A DNA stretch of 64,000 nt from Chelatococcus sp. HY11 (GCF_018398335.1 NZ_JAHBRX010000001.1:3402001-3466000), one strand, 5' to 3'; shown: positions 37,009 through 47,403, counted from the first letter of the stretch. Notes: a model not told the origin generated them from the sequence alone. Translations and numbers: made by a program.

Positions 37009-37539
37009 ATGAAGCGCACAACAATTCCCGTTGTTCACGTCTATGCCTCCCCTCTCGATCGCGCCCGCGGGGTCGTCGTCGCGGGTGCGTTGCGTCTGCC
37101 TTGCGCTCTGGGGCGCTCCGGAATCGCCGTCGTCAAACGTGAAGGCGATGGCAGGACGCCGCGCGGGCGCTTTGGCCTTCTGGGTCTGACTTACCGGGCC
37201 GATCATGGCGCCCGCCCGCGCTCGGGCCTTCCCACACGCGTGACGCGCCGGAGTGACGGGTGGTGCGACGCGCCAGGGGATCGCCGGTACAATTGCCCGG
37301 TCGTCCTCCCCTATCCCGCGAGTACCGAGACCTTGTGGCGCGACGATGATCTGTATAATGCCGTCGTGGATATCGCTTGGAATCGCGGGCCGCGCATTGC
37401 CGGTCGCGGCAGCGCCATCTTCCTGCATGTCGCGCGTTCCGGTTTCAAGCCGACAGAAGGCTGCGTGGCCGTCGACGCGAAGGCCATCCGCCGGCTTTTA
37501 GCCGTGATCGGGCCCCATACCGTCCTCTCCATCCATTGA
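37009..37539 (+). CDS. L,D-transpeptidase (YkuD family)
   Basis: Makes 3-3 cross-links in peptidoglycan or attaches proteins to it. 176 residues from ATG 37009; the frame is open to ATG 36946 but the family begins close to IPVVHVYASPLDRARG. It includes the YkuD core KREGDGRTPRGRFGLLGL and the catalytic region IFLHVARSGFKPTEGCVAVD with His and Cys (usual form SxGC; here TEGC). No signal peptide is seen, so location is unsure, a feature seen in short alphaproteobacterial members. Followed 13 bases later by a HAD gene. Confidence 0.88.
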   Translation: MKRTTIPVVHVYASPLDRARGVVVAGALRLPCALGRSGIAVVKREGDGRTPRGRFGLLGLTYRADHGARPRSGLPTRVTRRSDGWCDAPGDRRYNCPVVLPYPASTETLWRDDDLYNAVVDIAWNRGPRIAGRGSAIFLHVARSGFKPTEGCVAVDAKAIRRLLAVIGPHTVLSIH

Positions 37540-37552
37540 CTGGTCCTGCCCC

Positions 37553-38227
37553 GTGACATCCATTGCCCCCGCCACGCTCCTGTTCGATCTCGACGGCACA
37601 CTCGTGAATACGGACCATCTTCATTGGCGCGCCTTCCAGGATCTGCTGGGCGATTTTGATCGCGGTATGGAGTGGGACGTGTTCGAGCGCGATATCATAG
37701 GGCGCGCCAATGCCGACATCATGGTCGGCTTGTTTCCCGATCTCCCGGTCACCGAGCACGAGCGGCTGGCGGCGGCCAAGGAGGCCCTGTTCCGCGGCAA
37801 GGTCGAGGACCTCTCACCGACGCCCGGGCTGGACGACCTGCTGGCCTTCGCGCGCACCCATGGCATCGGCTGCGCCGTGGTCACCAACGCGCCCCGCGAC
37901 AACGCCATGCTGCTCCTGAAGGGGCTGAAGCTCGACGCGCGTTTCGAGGCGGTGGTCATCGCCGACGAACTCCCCGCCCAGAAGCCCGATCCCTTGCCCT
38001 ATCTCACCGGGCTTAAGCTGCTGAACGGCGATGCGCGCCGCGCGCTTGCCTTCGAGGATTCCCGTTCCGGCATCAAGGCTGCCACGGCGGCCGGCATCCT
38101 GACCGTCGGCCTGACGACCTCGCTCAGCGAAGCCGCCCTCATGGACGCGGGGGCCTCACTTGCTGTGGCGGATTTCACGGATCCCCGTTTGGGAAGCCTT
38201 ATCCACGACCGGCTTGGCATCCGTTAG
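37553..38227 (+). CDS. HAD-family phosphatase (phosphoglycolate/beta-PGM type)
   Basis: 224 residues from GTG 37553. HAD motifs: I LLFDLDGTLVNTD (Asp 12 and 14), II VVTNAP, III with KPDP, and IV FEDSRSGIKAATAAGI. The cap domain is of the C1 type. Substrate unknown, perhaps a sugar phosphate. The close spacing to the L,D-transpeptidase suggests co-transcription. Confidence 0.93.
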   Translation: MTSIAPATLLFDLDGTLVNTDHLHWRAFQDLLGDFDRGMEWDVFERDIIGRANADIMVGLFPDLPVTEHERLAAAKEALFRGKVEDLSPTPGLDDLLAFARTHGIGCAVVTNAPRDNAMLLLKGLKLDARFEAVVIADELPAQKPDPLPYLTGLKLLNGDARRALAFEDSRSGIKAATAAGILTVGLTTSLSEAALMDAGASLAVADFTDPRLGSLIHDRLGIR

Positions 38228-38428
38228 CGTCGAACTGTTTCAACAGCCCGATTCGCCCCGGTTGATGCTTGCGATCTGTGCGGCCTCGGCTGCGAAGCTG
38301 CGTGAATCCAAAGAGATAGGGCATTTCAGGCGAACCGGAATTCGCGGGAAACTCTCCGGGCTTCCCCGGATGGCGCATGGTGCGGGATATCAGGCGCAAT
38401 CTGCGATGATAGGATGGCAAGCTTTATG

Positions 38429-38440
38429 GAAATATATTTC
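38429..38440. promoter_or_regulatory. Palindrome before the orphan gene at 38458
   Basis: GAAATATATTTC is a perfect 12-bp palindrome 17 bases before the start of the orphan gene, a possible operator. Nearby lie two copies of ATGCAGGA. Confidence 0.4.
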
Positions 38441-38457
38441 ATGCAGGAGCGTGAAAT

Positions 38458-39060
38458 ATGCAGGACTCTTTTGTTTTTTTAGGTAATGAGATCGGAAATA
38501 TAAAAGCATCCGTCATAAAACAATGTCGATTTTACAAGAAATCATCGCCAAATCATCGTTTCGCGACATTCTGTAATCGCGGATCAGGGCTCGCCCCGGT
38601 GTTCGAAAATTGTCTTTCGGCAATATCGGAATACAGCACAGTCCATATCGGCTTTATTGCTGCGTCGAGCGGTTCCCATGTGGTGGGGCGAACATATTTG
38701 TTTCCGGGAAGCCCACCCGGCTTTAGCGCCATTCGAAAAGCGGCCATGCGCGCCCGCTCGCGTTTTTTCCCGTCCATCTGGCTCCCGCCGCATGATCACG
38801 GGCCCGACCGGTTGCTCAAGGCTGCGGAGATCGGGCACTTCATTCTGTCGCTCGGGATTCCTCCTAAAGTCATGGTCAATTTGGCTCCAGGCCTCTCTGA
38901 CAATGCGATGTTCGAAATCAACATGGTCCTCGCGATCAACGACGTGCCGGTCACGCTGGTATCCGCTTCCAGTCCCTGGTTTCCAAGCTATGTCGGCGCG
39001 TCGTCGATCGATGAGATGAGAACCTACCGTATCAGCATGGCGGAACAATCAATCACATGA
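38458..39060 (+). CDS. Orphan protein, first of a two-gene unit
   Basis: 200 residues with a convincing AGGAG eight bases before ATG 38458. The N-terminal ~40 residues are AT-richer and not protein-family-like. From about residue 60 (HIGFIAASSGSHVVGRTYLFPGSPPGF) to 180 it resembles a Rossmann-like or YdcF/DUF218-like order (AAEIGHFILSLGIPPKVMVNLAPGLSDNAMFEINMVLAINDVPVTLVSASSPWF), but the diagnostic motif is missing, so this is weak. No signal peptide. Followed after 51 bases by another orphan gene. The base composition at the 5' end is atypical, suggesting acquired DNA. Confidence 0.65.
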   Translation: MQDSFVFLGNEIGNIKASVIKQCRFYKKSSPNHRFATFCNRGSGLAPVFENCLSAISEYSTVHIGFIAASSGSHVVGRTYLFPGSPPGFSAIRKAAMRARSRFFPSIWLPPHDHGPDRLLKAAEIGHFILSLGIPPKVMVNLAPGLSDNAMFEINMVLAINDVPVTLVSASSPWFPSYVGASSIDEMRTYRISMAEQSIT

Positions 39061-39111
39061 GGCGGCGGTGCTGTTCGATGCTTCGGCCCCCCGCGAACAG
39101 GAAACGTGTCA

Positions 39112-39606
39112 ATGAGCCGCTCCGCGCTCCTCTATGTCGGCAACGCCCATGATGCCCAAATACTAGCGCGCTTGCCGCGGAGCCAAGTGTATCTGACCAC
39201 GCCGCCGGGTCGGCGCTTCGCCACCTTCGCGTTTGATGCGCTTGGACTGACAGTTGTCGAACCAGGGTGTTTCGCGAGGCTTGGCCGGAACGCCACCATC
39301 TGTGTCCTTTGCCAGCAAACGGCATGTGGCCGGGATATCCTGGCGCGCCACCTGTTCGAGGACACACGGCTTGAGGGGATGCCGCCCGCGGATGACAGGG
39401 CCGTATCAGCATCGGAATTCACGGACTTCATGGAAGAGCTGGGAGCGCCGATGCCGCTTGCGATAGCCTTTCCGCCTGGCTTCTCACCTGTTGGAAAGTT
39501 GCTGTTGCGGCATCATCTCACGGTCGGAGGCCGAAGGGTGACTTGCCTCTTTCACGAAGAGGCCTGGTTGCCCGAAACCCGTGGCGCCCTGCGGGATCTC
39601 CTGTAA
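39112..39606 (+). CDS. Orphan protein, second of a two-gene unit
   Basis: 164 residues from ATG 39112 (AGGAAA upstream; a GTG two codons earlier is less likely). Starts MSRSALLYVGNAHDAQILARLPRSQVYLTTPPGRRFATFAFDALGLTVVEPGCF and has Cys residues in ICVLCQQTACGRDILA; composition suggests a soluble alpha/beta protein. No family is recognised. Its partner gene is the one at 38458; co-occurrence elsewhere would show whether they work together. Confidence 0.65.
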   Translation: MSRSALLYVGNAHDAQILARLPRSQVYLTTPPGRRFATFAFDALGLTVVEPGCFARLGRNATICVLCQQTACGRDILARHLFEDTRLEGMPPADDRAVSASEFTDFMEELGAPMPLAIAFPPGFSPVGKLLLRHHLTVGGRRVTCLFHEEAWLPETRGALRDLL

Positions 39607-39633
39607 CCGGCGTGATTCCGGTCCCGACCGCCG

Positions 39634-40350
39634 CTAGAGAGGCGGGCGATGCCCGAAGATGGCGCTGCCGACGCGCACATGGGTCGCGCCGAGCATCACC
39701 GCCTGCTCGAAATCGCCGCTCATGCCCATCGACAACAGCGGCAGGCCATAGCGGCGCGCCAGCGTTGCGAGCAGGGCGAAATGCGCGGAGGGCGGTTCCT
39801 CGGCCGGGGGAATGCACATCAGCCCCTCGATCGTGAGAGCGTGATGGTCGCGCAGACGGGTGAGGAAGGCGCCGAGATCGGCGGGCGCGATGCCAGCTTT
39901 CTGCGGCTCCAGCCCGGTATTGACCTCCACCAGGAGTTTGGGCCGGCGGCCGGTGGCTGCCTCCTCGCGCGGGATCTCCTTGGCGAGCGCCGCAGCCAGT
40001 GATTCGCGGTCGACCGTATGGATGACGTCGAACAGCGCCACTGCCTCCCGGGCCTTGTTGCTCTGCAGGGGGCCGATGAGATGGAGTTCCACCCCGGGAA
40101 AGCGCTCCCGGAGCCCCGGCCATTTGGCCTTGGCTTCCTGGACGCGGTTTTCCCCGAAGACACGCTGGCCGGCCTCCAGCACGGGCAGGATATCTTCCGC
40201 CGGGAATGTCTTGGAGACGGCGACCAGCGTGACCTGCGAGGGATCGCGCCCTTCCTCGCGCGCGGTGCGGGCAATCGCATCGCGAACCGCTGCCAGCCGC
40301 GTCGCTGCCGCGTGCCCGGAGCTCGTATCGGTGGACGCTGCGCTAGCCAT
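39634..40350 (-). CDS. yggS: PLP-binding protein YggS (PLP homeostasis)
   Basis: Binds pyridoxal phosphate and keeps its pool balanced. 238 residues from ATG 40350. The PLP lysine is in VTLVAVSKTFP, with FGENRVQEAKAKW, HLIGPLQSNKA and the tail LSMGMSGDFEQAVMLGATHVRVGSAIFG typical of the family. It is convergent with the orphan unit and divergent from leuS. Confidence 0.95.
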   Translation of the reverse strand: MASAASTDTSSGHAAATRLAAVRDAIARTAREEGRDPSQVTLVAVSKTFPAEDILPVLEAGQRVFGENRVQEAKAKWPGLRERFPGVELHLIGPLQSNKAREAVALFDVIHTVDRESLAAALAKEIPREEAATGRRPKLLVEVNTGLEPQKAGIAPADLGAFLTRLRDHHALTIEGLMCIPPAEEPPSAHFALLATLARRYGLPLLSMGMSGDFEQAVMLGATHVRVGSAIFGHRPPL

Positions 40351-40572
40351 GATGCTCACCAAATCCTTCACTGGGCCCGTCGTTGTCCATCCGGCCACAG
40401 AGGGCGTTAAAAGGCGGCCTGTTGTTGACCGCCTCCTTCATTCGTGTCCTAGTCCGATCGACCTCGGTGAGGCAATGCCGCTGCGCCGTTTTTGACGCAT
40501 GCGGCACGGTTCTGCGCCGATTCCCTTCACTTTGCGCTCCCTCGGGAGCGAACGACCGGACCGACGACAGCA

Positions 40573-43212
40573 ATGAGCGTGGAGCGTTACAACCCGAAGG
40601 AAGCCGAGCCGAAATGGCGCAAGGTGTGGGACGAGCGTCAGCTTTTCCGCACCGACAATGCGGATCCGCGCCCGAAGTACTACGTGCTCGAGATGTTCCC
40701 CTATCCTTCGGGACGCATCCACATGGGCCACGTGCGCAACTATACCATGGGCGACGTGGTTGCGCGCTACAAGCGCGCCAAAGGCTTCAACGTGCTGCAC
40801 CCCATGGGCTGGGACGCCTTCGGCATGCCGGCCGAGAACGCGGCGATGGCGAACAGGGTGCATCCTCGCGAGTGGACCTACGCCAATATCGCGACCATGC
40901 GCGATCAGTTGAAGTCCATGGGCCTGTCGCTGGACTGGAGCCGCGAGATCGCGACCTGCGATCCTGCCTATTATCGCCACCAGCAGCGCATGTTCATCGA
41001 TTTCCTGAAGGCGGGGCTGGTCTCACGCAAGACCGCGCGCGTCAACTGGGATCCGGTTGACCACACGGTGCTCGCCAACGAGCAGGTGATCGATGGCCGG
41101 GGGTGGCGCTCGGGCGCGTTGGTGGAGCAACGCGAGCTGACGCAATGGTTCTTCACCATCACACGTTACGCGCAGGATCTGGAAAACGCGCTCGACGGGC
41201 TGACGCGCTGGCCTGAGAAGGTCCGCATCATGCAGAAGAACTGGATCGGCCGGTCGGAAGGCCTGCTGGTCCGTTTCGCGCTCCAGGACGGCGATGCCAG
41301 CGAGGTCGAGGTCTATACGACGCGGCCGGACACGTTGTTCGGTGCGAGCTTCGTGGCGATCGCGGCCGACCACCCCATCGCCCGCAAGGCGGCCGAAGAC
41401 AATGCCGAACTCGCGGCTTTCATCGAGGAATGCAAGCGCACCGGCACGGCGCAGGAAATCATCGACAAGGCCGAGAAGCGCGGTTTCGATACCGGCATCA
41501 AGGCCGTGCATCCCTTTGATCCCAACTGGACGCTGCCGGTCTATGTCGCCAATTTCGTGCTGATGGACTACGGCACGGGCGCCATCTTCGGTTGCCCGGC
41601 GCATGACCAGCGCGACCTCGAGTTCGCCCGGGCTTATGGCCTGCCGGTGAAGGCGGTCGTGCGGCCGGAAGGCGCTTCTGACGATTTCGCCGTCACCGAC
41701 ACGGCTTATGACGGTGACGGCCGCCTCTTCAACTCCGCCTTTCTGGATGGCTTCGGCATTCCCGAGGCCAAGGAGGAGGTTGCCAAGCGCCTGGAAAGCC
41801 GCGACTACGACGGGCGGCCGGTGGCCGAGCGCAAGGTGAACTATCGCCTGCGCGACTGGGGGGTGTCACGCCAGCGATATTGGGGCTGCCCGATCCCGAT
41901 CATTCACTGCGAGAGCTGCGGTGTCGTCCCGGTGCCGGCGGAAAGCCTTCCCGTGACCCTGCCTGAGGACGTTTCCTTCGACGTGCCGGGCAACCCGCTC
42001 GACCGTCATCCCACATGGAAGCACGTGGCCTGCCCCACCTGCGGCAAGCCGGCGGTGCGCGAGACTGACACCATGGACACCTTCGTGGATTCGTCCTGGT
42101 ATTACGCGCGCTTCACCGATCCTTTCCTGGAGACGGAACCCACGGACCGCGCGGTGGTCGATCGCTGGCTGCCGGTGGACCAGTACATCGGTGGCGTGGA
42201 GCATGCGATCCTGCATCTGCTCTACTCCCGTTTCTTCATGCGGGCGATGAGTGCCACCGGCCATTCCGGGCTGGATGAGCCCTTTGCGGGGCTGTTCACC
42301 CAGGGCATGGTCGTGCATGAGACCTATCGTGGCGCGGACGGGCGCTGGCTGCAGCCGTCCGAAATCCGCATCACCACCGAAGGGGGGGAGCGCCGCGCCA
42401 TCGAGTTGTCGAACGGTGCCGATGTCGAGATCGGCTCCATCGAGAAGATGTCGAAGTCGAAGAAGAACACGGTCGACCCTGACGATATCATCGGCACCTT
42501 CGGCGCAGACACCGCGCGCTTCTTCATGCTGTCGGATTCGCCGCCGGAGCGCGACGTCATCTGGACAGAGGACGGGGTGCAGAGCTCCCATCGCTTTGTC
42601 CAGCGCGTCTGGCGCCTCGTGAACGAGGTGGCTACCATCACGGGCATCGTGAAGGACGAGCAGGCCGCCACCGAGCTTGATGCGGCCTCGCTCGCGCTGC
42701 GCAAGGCCGCGCACCGCGCCTTGGCGACGGCAGGCGAGGATATCGAGCGCCTGCGCTTCAACCGCGCGGTCGCCCAGCTTTACGAACTCACCAACGCCCT
42801 TCAGGCGGCGGCCGTCGGCGCGCGCCAGGTGGGCGAGGCGGGCGGTATCGAGGATATCTCGGCCGACATGCGTTTCGCGCTCTACGAGGCGGCGACTATC
42901 CTCGTGCAGCTTGCCGCCCCAATGATGCCGCATCTCGCCGAAGAATGCTGGTCGGTTCTCGGCTATACCAACCTCGTGGCCGAGACCCCGTGGCCCGTGG
43001 CCGACAGCTCGCTCCTCGTCGAGGACGAGATCACGCTGCCGGTCCAGGTCAACGGCAAGCGCCGCGGCGATGTGACCGTCGCGCGCGACGCGGATTCCGC
43101 CACCGTCGAGGCGGCGGTCCTGGCGTTGGAAGCTGTGCAGCGGGCCGTTGAGGGGCGGCCGATCAAGAAGATCATCGTGGTTCCGCAAAGGATCGTGAAT
43201 GTCGTCGCCTGA
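40573..43212 (+). CDS. leuS: Leucyl-tRNA synthetase
   Basis: Charges tRNA-Leu. 879 residues from ATG 40573. Class I signatures: HIGH-type [24 protein letters not shown] in [17 protein letters not shown], and the CP1 editing domain ([20 protein letters not shown], plus the [22 protein letters not shown] threonine-rich-like segment). Zinc-type C-x2-C pairs occur at HCESCG and CPTCG. Its end overlaps lptE by 14 bases. Confidence 0.98.
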   Translation: MSVERYNPKEAEPKWRKVWDERQLFRTDNADPRPKYYVLEMFPYPSGRIHMGHVRNYTMGDVVARYKRAKGFNVLHPMGWDAFGMPAENAAMANRVHPREWTYANIATMRDQLKSMGLSLDWSREIATCDPAYYRHQQRMFIDFLKAGLVSRKTARVNWDPVDHTVLANEQVIDGRGWRSGALVEQRELTQWFFTITRYAQDLENALDGLTRWPEKVRIMQKNWIGRSEGLLVRFALQDGDASEVEVYTTRPDTLFGASFVAIAADHPIARKAAEDNAELAAFIEECKRTGTAQEIIDKAEKRGFDTGIKAVHPFDPNWTLPVYVANFVLMDYGTGAIFGCPAHDQRDLEFARAYGLPVKAVVRPEGASDDFAVTDTAYDGDGRLFNSAFLDGFGIPEAKEEVAKRLESRDYDGRPVAERKVNYRLRDWGVSRQRYWGCPIPIIHCESCGVVPVPAESLPVTLPEDVSFDVPGNPLDRHPTWKHVACPTCGKPAVRETDTMDTFVDSSWYYARFTDPFLETEPTDRAVVDRWLPVDQYIGGVEHAILHLLYSRFFMRAMSATGHSGLDEPFAGLFTQGMVVHETYRGADGRWLQPSEIRITTEGGERRAIELSNGADVEIGSIEKMSKSKKNTVDPDDIIGTFGADTARFFMLSDSPPERDVIWTEDGVQSSHRFVQRVWRLVNEVATITGIVKDEQAATELDAASLALRKAAHRALATAGEDIERLRFNRAVAQLYELTNALQAAAVGARQVGEAGGIEDISADMRFALYEAATILVQLAAPMMPHLAEECWSVLGYTNLVAETPWPVADSSLLVEDEITLPVQVNGKRRGDVTVARDADSATVEAAVLALEAVQRAVEGRPIKKIIVVPQRIVNVVA

Positions 43213-43756
43213 CGTGAAGCGTCGAGCACCGCTTCTACCCGTTGTGCTCACACTGGCCGTCGCCCTGTCGCTGGGCGGATGCTTCCGTCCGCTTTACGGG
43301 ACGACGTCCGCCGGCACATCCGTGCGCTCGGATCTGGCTGCGATCGAGGTCGCTCCGATGGGCGCGGCCGTCGGCCAGGAGCGCATGGCCCATTACCTGC
43401 GCAACGAGACCGTTTTCGCGCTGAACGGAGGCGCCCCGGCCGGTGACAAGCGCTACCGGCTTGAGATGACAGTGTCCGAGCGCGTGCAGACGGCGATCGT
43501 CGATTCGTCCACCGGTAACGCGCAATCCGCGACGCTGATCGGTACCGCGAACTACACGCTCCGGCCGTACACCGGCGGTGATCCCATCTTTACCGGCAAG
43601 GCCGTCGCGTCCGCGTCCTACGACCGTAGCCCGCAACGCTTCGCGTCGCTGCGCGCGGCCCGCGACGCGGAGATCCTGGTCGCGAAGCAACTGGCCGAGC
43701 AGATCAAGACCCAGCTCGCGGCGCGGATGGCCAATCGGCAGGTCGCGGGCCTCTGA
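43199..43756 (+). CDS. lptE: LPS-assembly lipoprotein LptE
   Basis: Outer-membrane lipoprotein that plugs LptD. 185 residues from ATG 43199, inside the end of leuS. A type II signal peptide with lipobox LSLGGC places the acylated Cys near residue 28. The mature part ([64 protein letters not shown]) matches LptE/RlpB of alphaproteobacteria. Followed by holA six bases later. Confidence 0.92.
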   Translation: MSSPDVKRRAPLLPVVLTLAVALSLGGCFRPLYGTTSAGTSVRSDLAAIEVAPMGAAVGQERMAHYLRNETVFALNGGAPAGDKRYRLEMTVSERVQTAIVDSSTGNAQSATLIGTANYTLRPYTGGDPIFTGKAVASASYDRSPQRFASLRAARDAEILVAKQLAEQIKTQLAARMANRQVAGL

Positions 43757-43762
43757 TCGCCG

Positions 43763-44794
43763 ATGGTCGCGGTCAAGGCCAGCGATGCGGAGACTGTGCT
43801 GCGGCGGCAGGATCTCCGCGCCGCCGTCGTGCTTTTATATGGCCCCGACGGCGGGCTTGTTTCGGAGAGGGCGCGGGCGCTCGCGGAACGCAGCGTCAGC
43901 GATCCCGGTGATCCCTTCCAGCTCGTCAAGATGGACGGCGACGACATCGCCGGCGACCCGCTGCGGCTGGCCGATGAGGCCAATACCATCGGGCTCTTCG
44001 GCGGCAAGCGCGCCATTCGCGTCAGGGCAGGCAGCCGCAATCTGGCTCCGGCCGTCACGACGGTGCTGGCCACGCCACCGGAGGACGCCGTCATCGTCAT
44101 CGAGGCGGGCGAACTCCAGAAATCCTCGCCGCTCCGTGTCCTCTGCGAGAAATCACCGGCCGCGCTCGCCATCGCTTGTTATGCGGACGACGCCCGCAGT
44201 CTCGCCGCGCTCATCGATACGAGCGTGAAGGGCGCGGGCCTCACGATCGATGCCGAGGCCAAGGAGCATCTGCTCGGCCTCCTGGGGGCGGATCGCGGCG
44301 CGACACGGGGCGAGATCGACAAGCTCGTTCTCTATGCCCATGGAAAAGGCTCCATCACCGTCGAGGACATCGAGGCGGTGATCGGCGATGTGTCCGCGCT
44401 CGCCATGGATGCGGCCATCGATGCGGCCTTTACCGGCAATCTGGCCGAGCTGGACCGGGCCTTCACGCGGCTCATGGGCGAGGGGGTCGATGCCGGGACG
44501 TTGCTGGGCTATGCGCTACGACATGCCCTCATGCTGGCGCAGGCGCGCGTTGGTGTCGATCGCGGGGCTCCGACGGCAGCGGCCGTGAAGACGATGCGCG
44601 GTCTCTATTTCAAGCGAGAGAGCGCCGTCGAGCGGCAGCTGCGGGTCTGGACGACCCCGATGCTGCGCAGCGCGGTGGTCGATCTCGGCGCGGGCGTCGC
44701 CGCCACGCGGCGACAATCTGGCCTCGCCAGCGAGCTGGCGTTGAAATGCCTGTGGTCCGTGGCGCTGGCTGCCCGCCGCGCGGCGCGGCGGTGA
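43763..44794 (+). CDS. holA: DNA polymerase III delta subunit
   Basis: Opens the sliding clamp within the clamp loader. 343 residues; begins VVLLYGPDGGLVSERARALAERS and has FGGKRAIRVRAG and the DIEAVIGDVSALAMDAAIDAAFTGNLAELDRAF block typical of HolA. It ends the leuS-lptE-holA operon, followed by the convergent ABC transporter operon. Confidence 0.94.
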   Translation: MVAVKASDAETVLRRQDLRAAVVLLYGPDGGLVSERARALAERSVSDPGDPFQLVKMDGDDIAGDPLRLADEANTIGLFGGKRAIRVRAGSRNLAPAVTTVLATPPEDAVIVIEAGELQKSSPLRVLCEKSPAALAIACYADDARSLAALIDTSVKGAGLTIDAEAKEHLLGLLGADRGATRGEIDKLVLYAHGKGSITVEDIEAVIGDVSALAMDAAIDAAFTGNLAELDRAFTRLMGEGVDAGTLLGYALRHALMLAQARVGVDRGAPTAAAVKTMRGLYFKRESAVERQLRVWTTPMLRSAVVDLGAGVAATRRQSGLASELALKCLWSVALAARRAARR

Positions 44795-44837
44795 GCGTCA
44801 GGCCCGTTTCACTTACGTACCGAGAACCGCAACCCGA

Positions 44838-45584
44838 TTATTCCCGCCTGAAGCCGGTGCTCGCCACCATCAGATCACGGGTGTAGGGCGTGCTGATCTG
44901 GCGGGTTGCGAGATCCTGCGCGGAGAGTTCCTCCACCGCCTGCCCCTTCTGCATCACGAGAAGCCGCTCACACATATGGGTGACGACAGCGAGGTCGTGG
45001 CTGACGAGCACATAGGTCAGCCGGCGTTCGCGCCTGAGCTGCTCCAGCAGGTTGAGGACCTCTGCCTGCACCGAGGCGTCGAGCGCCGAAGTCGGTTCGT
45101 CGAGCAGGAGAACCTCAGGCTCCAGCAGCAACGCCCGCGCGATGGCAACGCGCTGGCGCTGACCGCCGGACAGCTGGTGCGGATAGCGGAAGCGGAAACC
45201 TTTTCCCAGCCCCACTTCGTCCAGTGCGCGGGCGATCCGACGCTCGCCGTCGCCGATTCCGTGGATCGCGAGCGGCTCGGCAAGGGCCCTGTCTATGGTC
45301 TGGCGGGGATGCAGCGAGCCATAGGGATCCTGGAACACCATCTGGACATGGCGGTAGAACGCCTTGCCGCGCGGGCTCGCCACGGGCCTGCCGTCGAGCA
45401 GAACGGCGCCGCCGCTGACGGGTGCGAGCCCCACGATGGCCCGCAGGACCGTGGATTTGCCGGAGCCCGACTCACCGACAAGACCAAAGGATGAGCCGGC
45501 CGCGACGGTGAAGGAAACGTCGTCGACGGCCGCGAAATCCTCGAAATAGACGGTGAGGTTGCTGATGGTAAGGGCGTCGGTCAT
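44838..45584 (-). CDS. Peptide-type ABC transporter ATPase (DppF/OppF-like)
   Basis: 248 residues. Walker A GESGSGKST, Q-loop FQDPYGSL, signature LSGGQRQR, Walker B EVLLLDEPTSALD and the H-loop SHD are intact. The short C-terminal tail lacks the long oligopeptide domain. Start ATG overlaps the stop of the previous gene by four bases (ATGA). Last gene of the five-gene transport operon. Confidence 0.94.
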   Translation of the reverse strand: MTDALTISNLTVYFEDFAAVDDVSFTVAAGSSFGLVGESGSGKSTVLRAIVGLAPVSGGAVLLDGRPVASPRGKAFYRHVQMVFQDPYGSLHPRQTIDRALAEPLAIHGIGDGERRIARALDEVGLGKGFRFRYPHQLSGGQRQRVAIARALLLEPEVLLLDEPTSALDASVQAEVLNLLEQLRRERRLTYVLVSHDLAVVTHMCERLLVMQKGQAVEELSAQDLATRQISTPYTRDLMVASTGFRRE

Positions 45585-46480
45585 TCCGCCCACTCCGGCC
45601 GCCTGTCCAGCACCGGCAGGGGGTGGCGGTCATCGCCGATCTGCGGCAGGCAATTGATCAGGCCGCGCGTGTAGGGATGCGTTGCCTCGTTGAGCCGATT
45701 GGCGGCGATCTCCTCGACGATCCGCCCGCGATACATCACGAGCACGCGGTCGCAGAAGGAGGAGACGAGCCGGAGGTCGTGGGAGATGAAGATCAGTCCC
45801 ATGCCGCGCTCGCTGACCAGCCGGTCGAGAATGCCGAGAACCTGCAGCTGCACGGTGACATCGAGCGCCGATGTCGGCTCGTCGGCGATCAGGAGTTCCG
45901 GGTCGGCGATCAGCATCATGGCGATCATGGCGCGCTGGCCCATGCCGCCGGACACCTCGTGCGGGTAGAGACCGAAAATGCGCTCGGGATCACGGATCTG
46001 CACGGCGGCCAGCATCTCCAGCGCGCGCTCGCGGGCGACAGCGCGTGTCACGTCGCTATGGGCGCGCAGGGTCTCCGTGATCTGCTGGCCGATGGTCATG
46101 ACCGGGTTCAGCGAATATTTTGGATCCTGGAGGATCATGGCGATGCGCTCGCCGCGAAAGGCACGCCGCTCGCGGGCGGACAGCTCCATCAGATCCGTTC
46201 CAGCGAAGGCGAGGCGTCTGGCGGTGATCTCCGCATGCGGCGGCGTCAACCCCATGATGGCGCGGCCCGTCTGGGACTTGCCCGAGCCGGATTCGCCAAC
46301 GATACCCAACCGCTCACGCCCCAGCGTGAAGGAGACCCCGCGCACCGCTTCCACGGGGCCGTTACGGCTCGGAAAACTGACCCGGAGGTCCTCGACCTCG
46401 AGAAGCGGCTTACTCTCCGGGAGAGTTTTGCCGACACGCGGATCGCCTGCGTGGCTTTCGCTCTTGAAGCCGCCGCTCAT
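45581..46480 (-). CDS. Peptide-type ABC transporter ATPase (DppD/OppD-like)
   Basis: 299 residues from ATG 46480, which overlaps the DppC-like stop by four bases (the frame continues upstream into that gene but the overlap decides the start). Walker A GESGSGKS, signature VSGGMGQRAMIAMM, Walker B LLIADEPTSALD, ISHD. The C-terminal part YTRGLINCLPQIGDDRHPLPVLDRRPEW is the oligo/dipeptide C-terminal motif. Confidence 0.94.
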   Translation of the reverse strand: MSGGFKSESHAGDPRVGKTLPESKPLLEVEDLRVSFPSRNGPVEAVRGVSFTLGRERLGIVGESGSGKSQTGRAIMGLTPPHAEITARRLAFAGTDLMELSARERRAFRGERIAMILQDPKYSLNPVMTIGQQITETLRAHSDVTRAVARERALEMLAAVQIRDPERIFGLYPHEVSGGMGQRAMIAMMLIADPELLIADEPTSALDVTVQLQVLGILDRLVSERGMGLIFISHDLRLVSSFCDRVLVMYRGRIVEEIAANRLNEATHPYTRGLINCLPQIGDDRHPLPVLDRRPEWAE

Positions 46481-47403
46481 TGGTCCGACGCCTTGGGATC
46501 GAGCGCGTCGCGCAAACCATCGCCGAGCAGGTTGAAGCCGAGGCTGACGATGAAGATGGCGGCGCCCGGCGCGGCGGCCACCCACCACTGGTCAAGCACG
46601 AAACGCCGGCCGGAGGCGATCATCGCGCCCCATTCCGGCAGCGGCGGCTGGGCGCCGAGACCCAGGAAGCCGAGGCCCGCCGCGGTGAGGATGATGCCTG
46701 CCATGTCGAGGGTGACCCGGATGATCAGCGAGGACACACACAGCGGCATGATATGGCGCAGGACGACACGCCAGGAGGACGCGCCCATCAGCTCGACCGC
46801 CGCGATGAACTCGCTGGAGCGGATGGTCAATGTCTCGGCCCGCGCGATGCGCGCATAGGGTGGCCATGAGGTGATGGCGATGGCGATGACGGCATTCTCG
46901 ATGCCCGGGCCCAGCGCGGCCACGAAGGCCAGCGCCAGGATAAGCTTCGGAAAGGCGAGAAAGATGTCGGTGATGCGCATCAGGATGGCATCGACATAGC
47001 CGCCGGCATAGCCCGCCACCGTCCCGACGATGAGGCCGATGGGCGCCGCGATGATGGCGACCAGTACCACGACGAACAGTGTAATGCGTGAGCCGAAGAC
47101 CACGCGTGAGAAGATGTCGCGCGCCTGGTCGTCGGTCCCGAAGAGATGGGCGGCGCTCGGCGGCAAAAGCCTTTCCGTGCGCAGGTCCCCGCCCTCGACG
47201 GGGGAATAGGGCGCTATGAAGTCGGCGAAGATAGCGACCAGAACGAGACCGAGCACGATCGCGAAGCCGACCATGGCGAGCTTGTTCGCCGTGAAACGCC
47301 GCCAGCCGGCATAGGCGCGGCCGAGGCGCGCCTGGCTGCGCGAGGCCGGCCGATCGCTCATGAGCCATGCCCGCCAGTGCTGGGGCTGAGCCATATCGGT
47401 CAT
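46477..47403 (-). CDS. Peptide-type ABC transporter permease (DppC-like)
   Basis: 308 residues with the N-terminal half containing KLAMVGFAIVLGLVLVAIFADFIAPY, then the periplasmic GTDDQARDIFSRVVFGSRITL (a DppC hallmark). Five further membrane segments and the EAA-type loop ELMGASSWRVVLRHIMPLC. Forms the channel with the DppB-like gene, 54 bases away. Confidence 0.94.
   Translation of the reverse strand: MTDMAQPQHWRAWLMSDRPASRSQARLGRAYAGWRRFTANKLAMVGFAIVLGLVLVAIFADFIAPYSPVEGGDLRTERLLPPSAAHLFGTDDQARDIFSRVVFGSRITLFVVVLVAIIAAPIGLIVGTVAGYAGGYVDAILMRITDIFLAFPKLILALAFVAALGPGIENAVIAIAITSWPPYARIARAETLTIRSSEFIAAVELMGASSWRVVLRHIMPLCVSSLIIRVTLDMAGIILTAAGLGFLGLGAQPPLPEWGAMIASGRRFVLDQWWVAAAPGAAIFIVSLGFNLLGDGLRDALDPKASDQ

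Noticed and set aside
41866-43251. 461-codon minus-strand frame inside leuS
   Set aside because: leuS has full class I motifs; the reverse frame has none.
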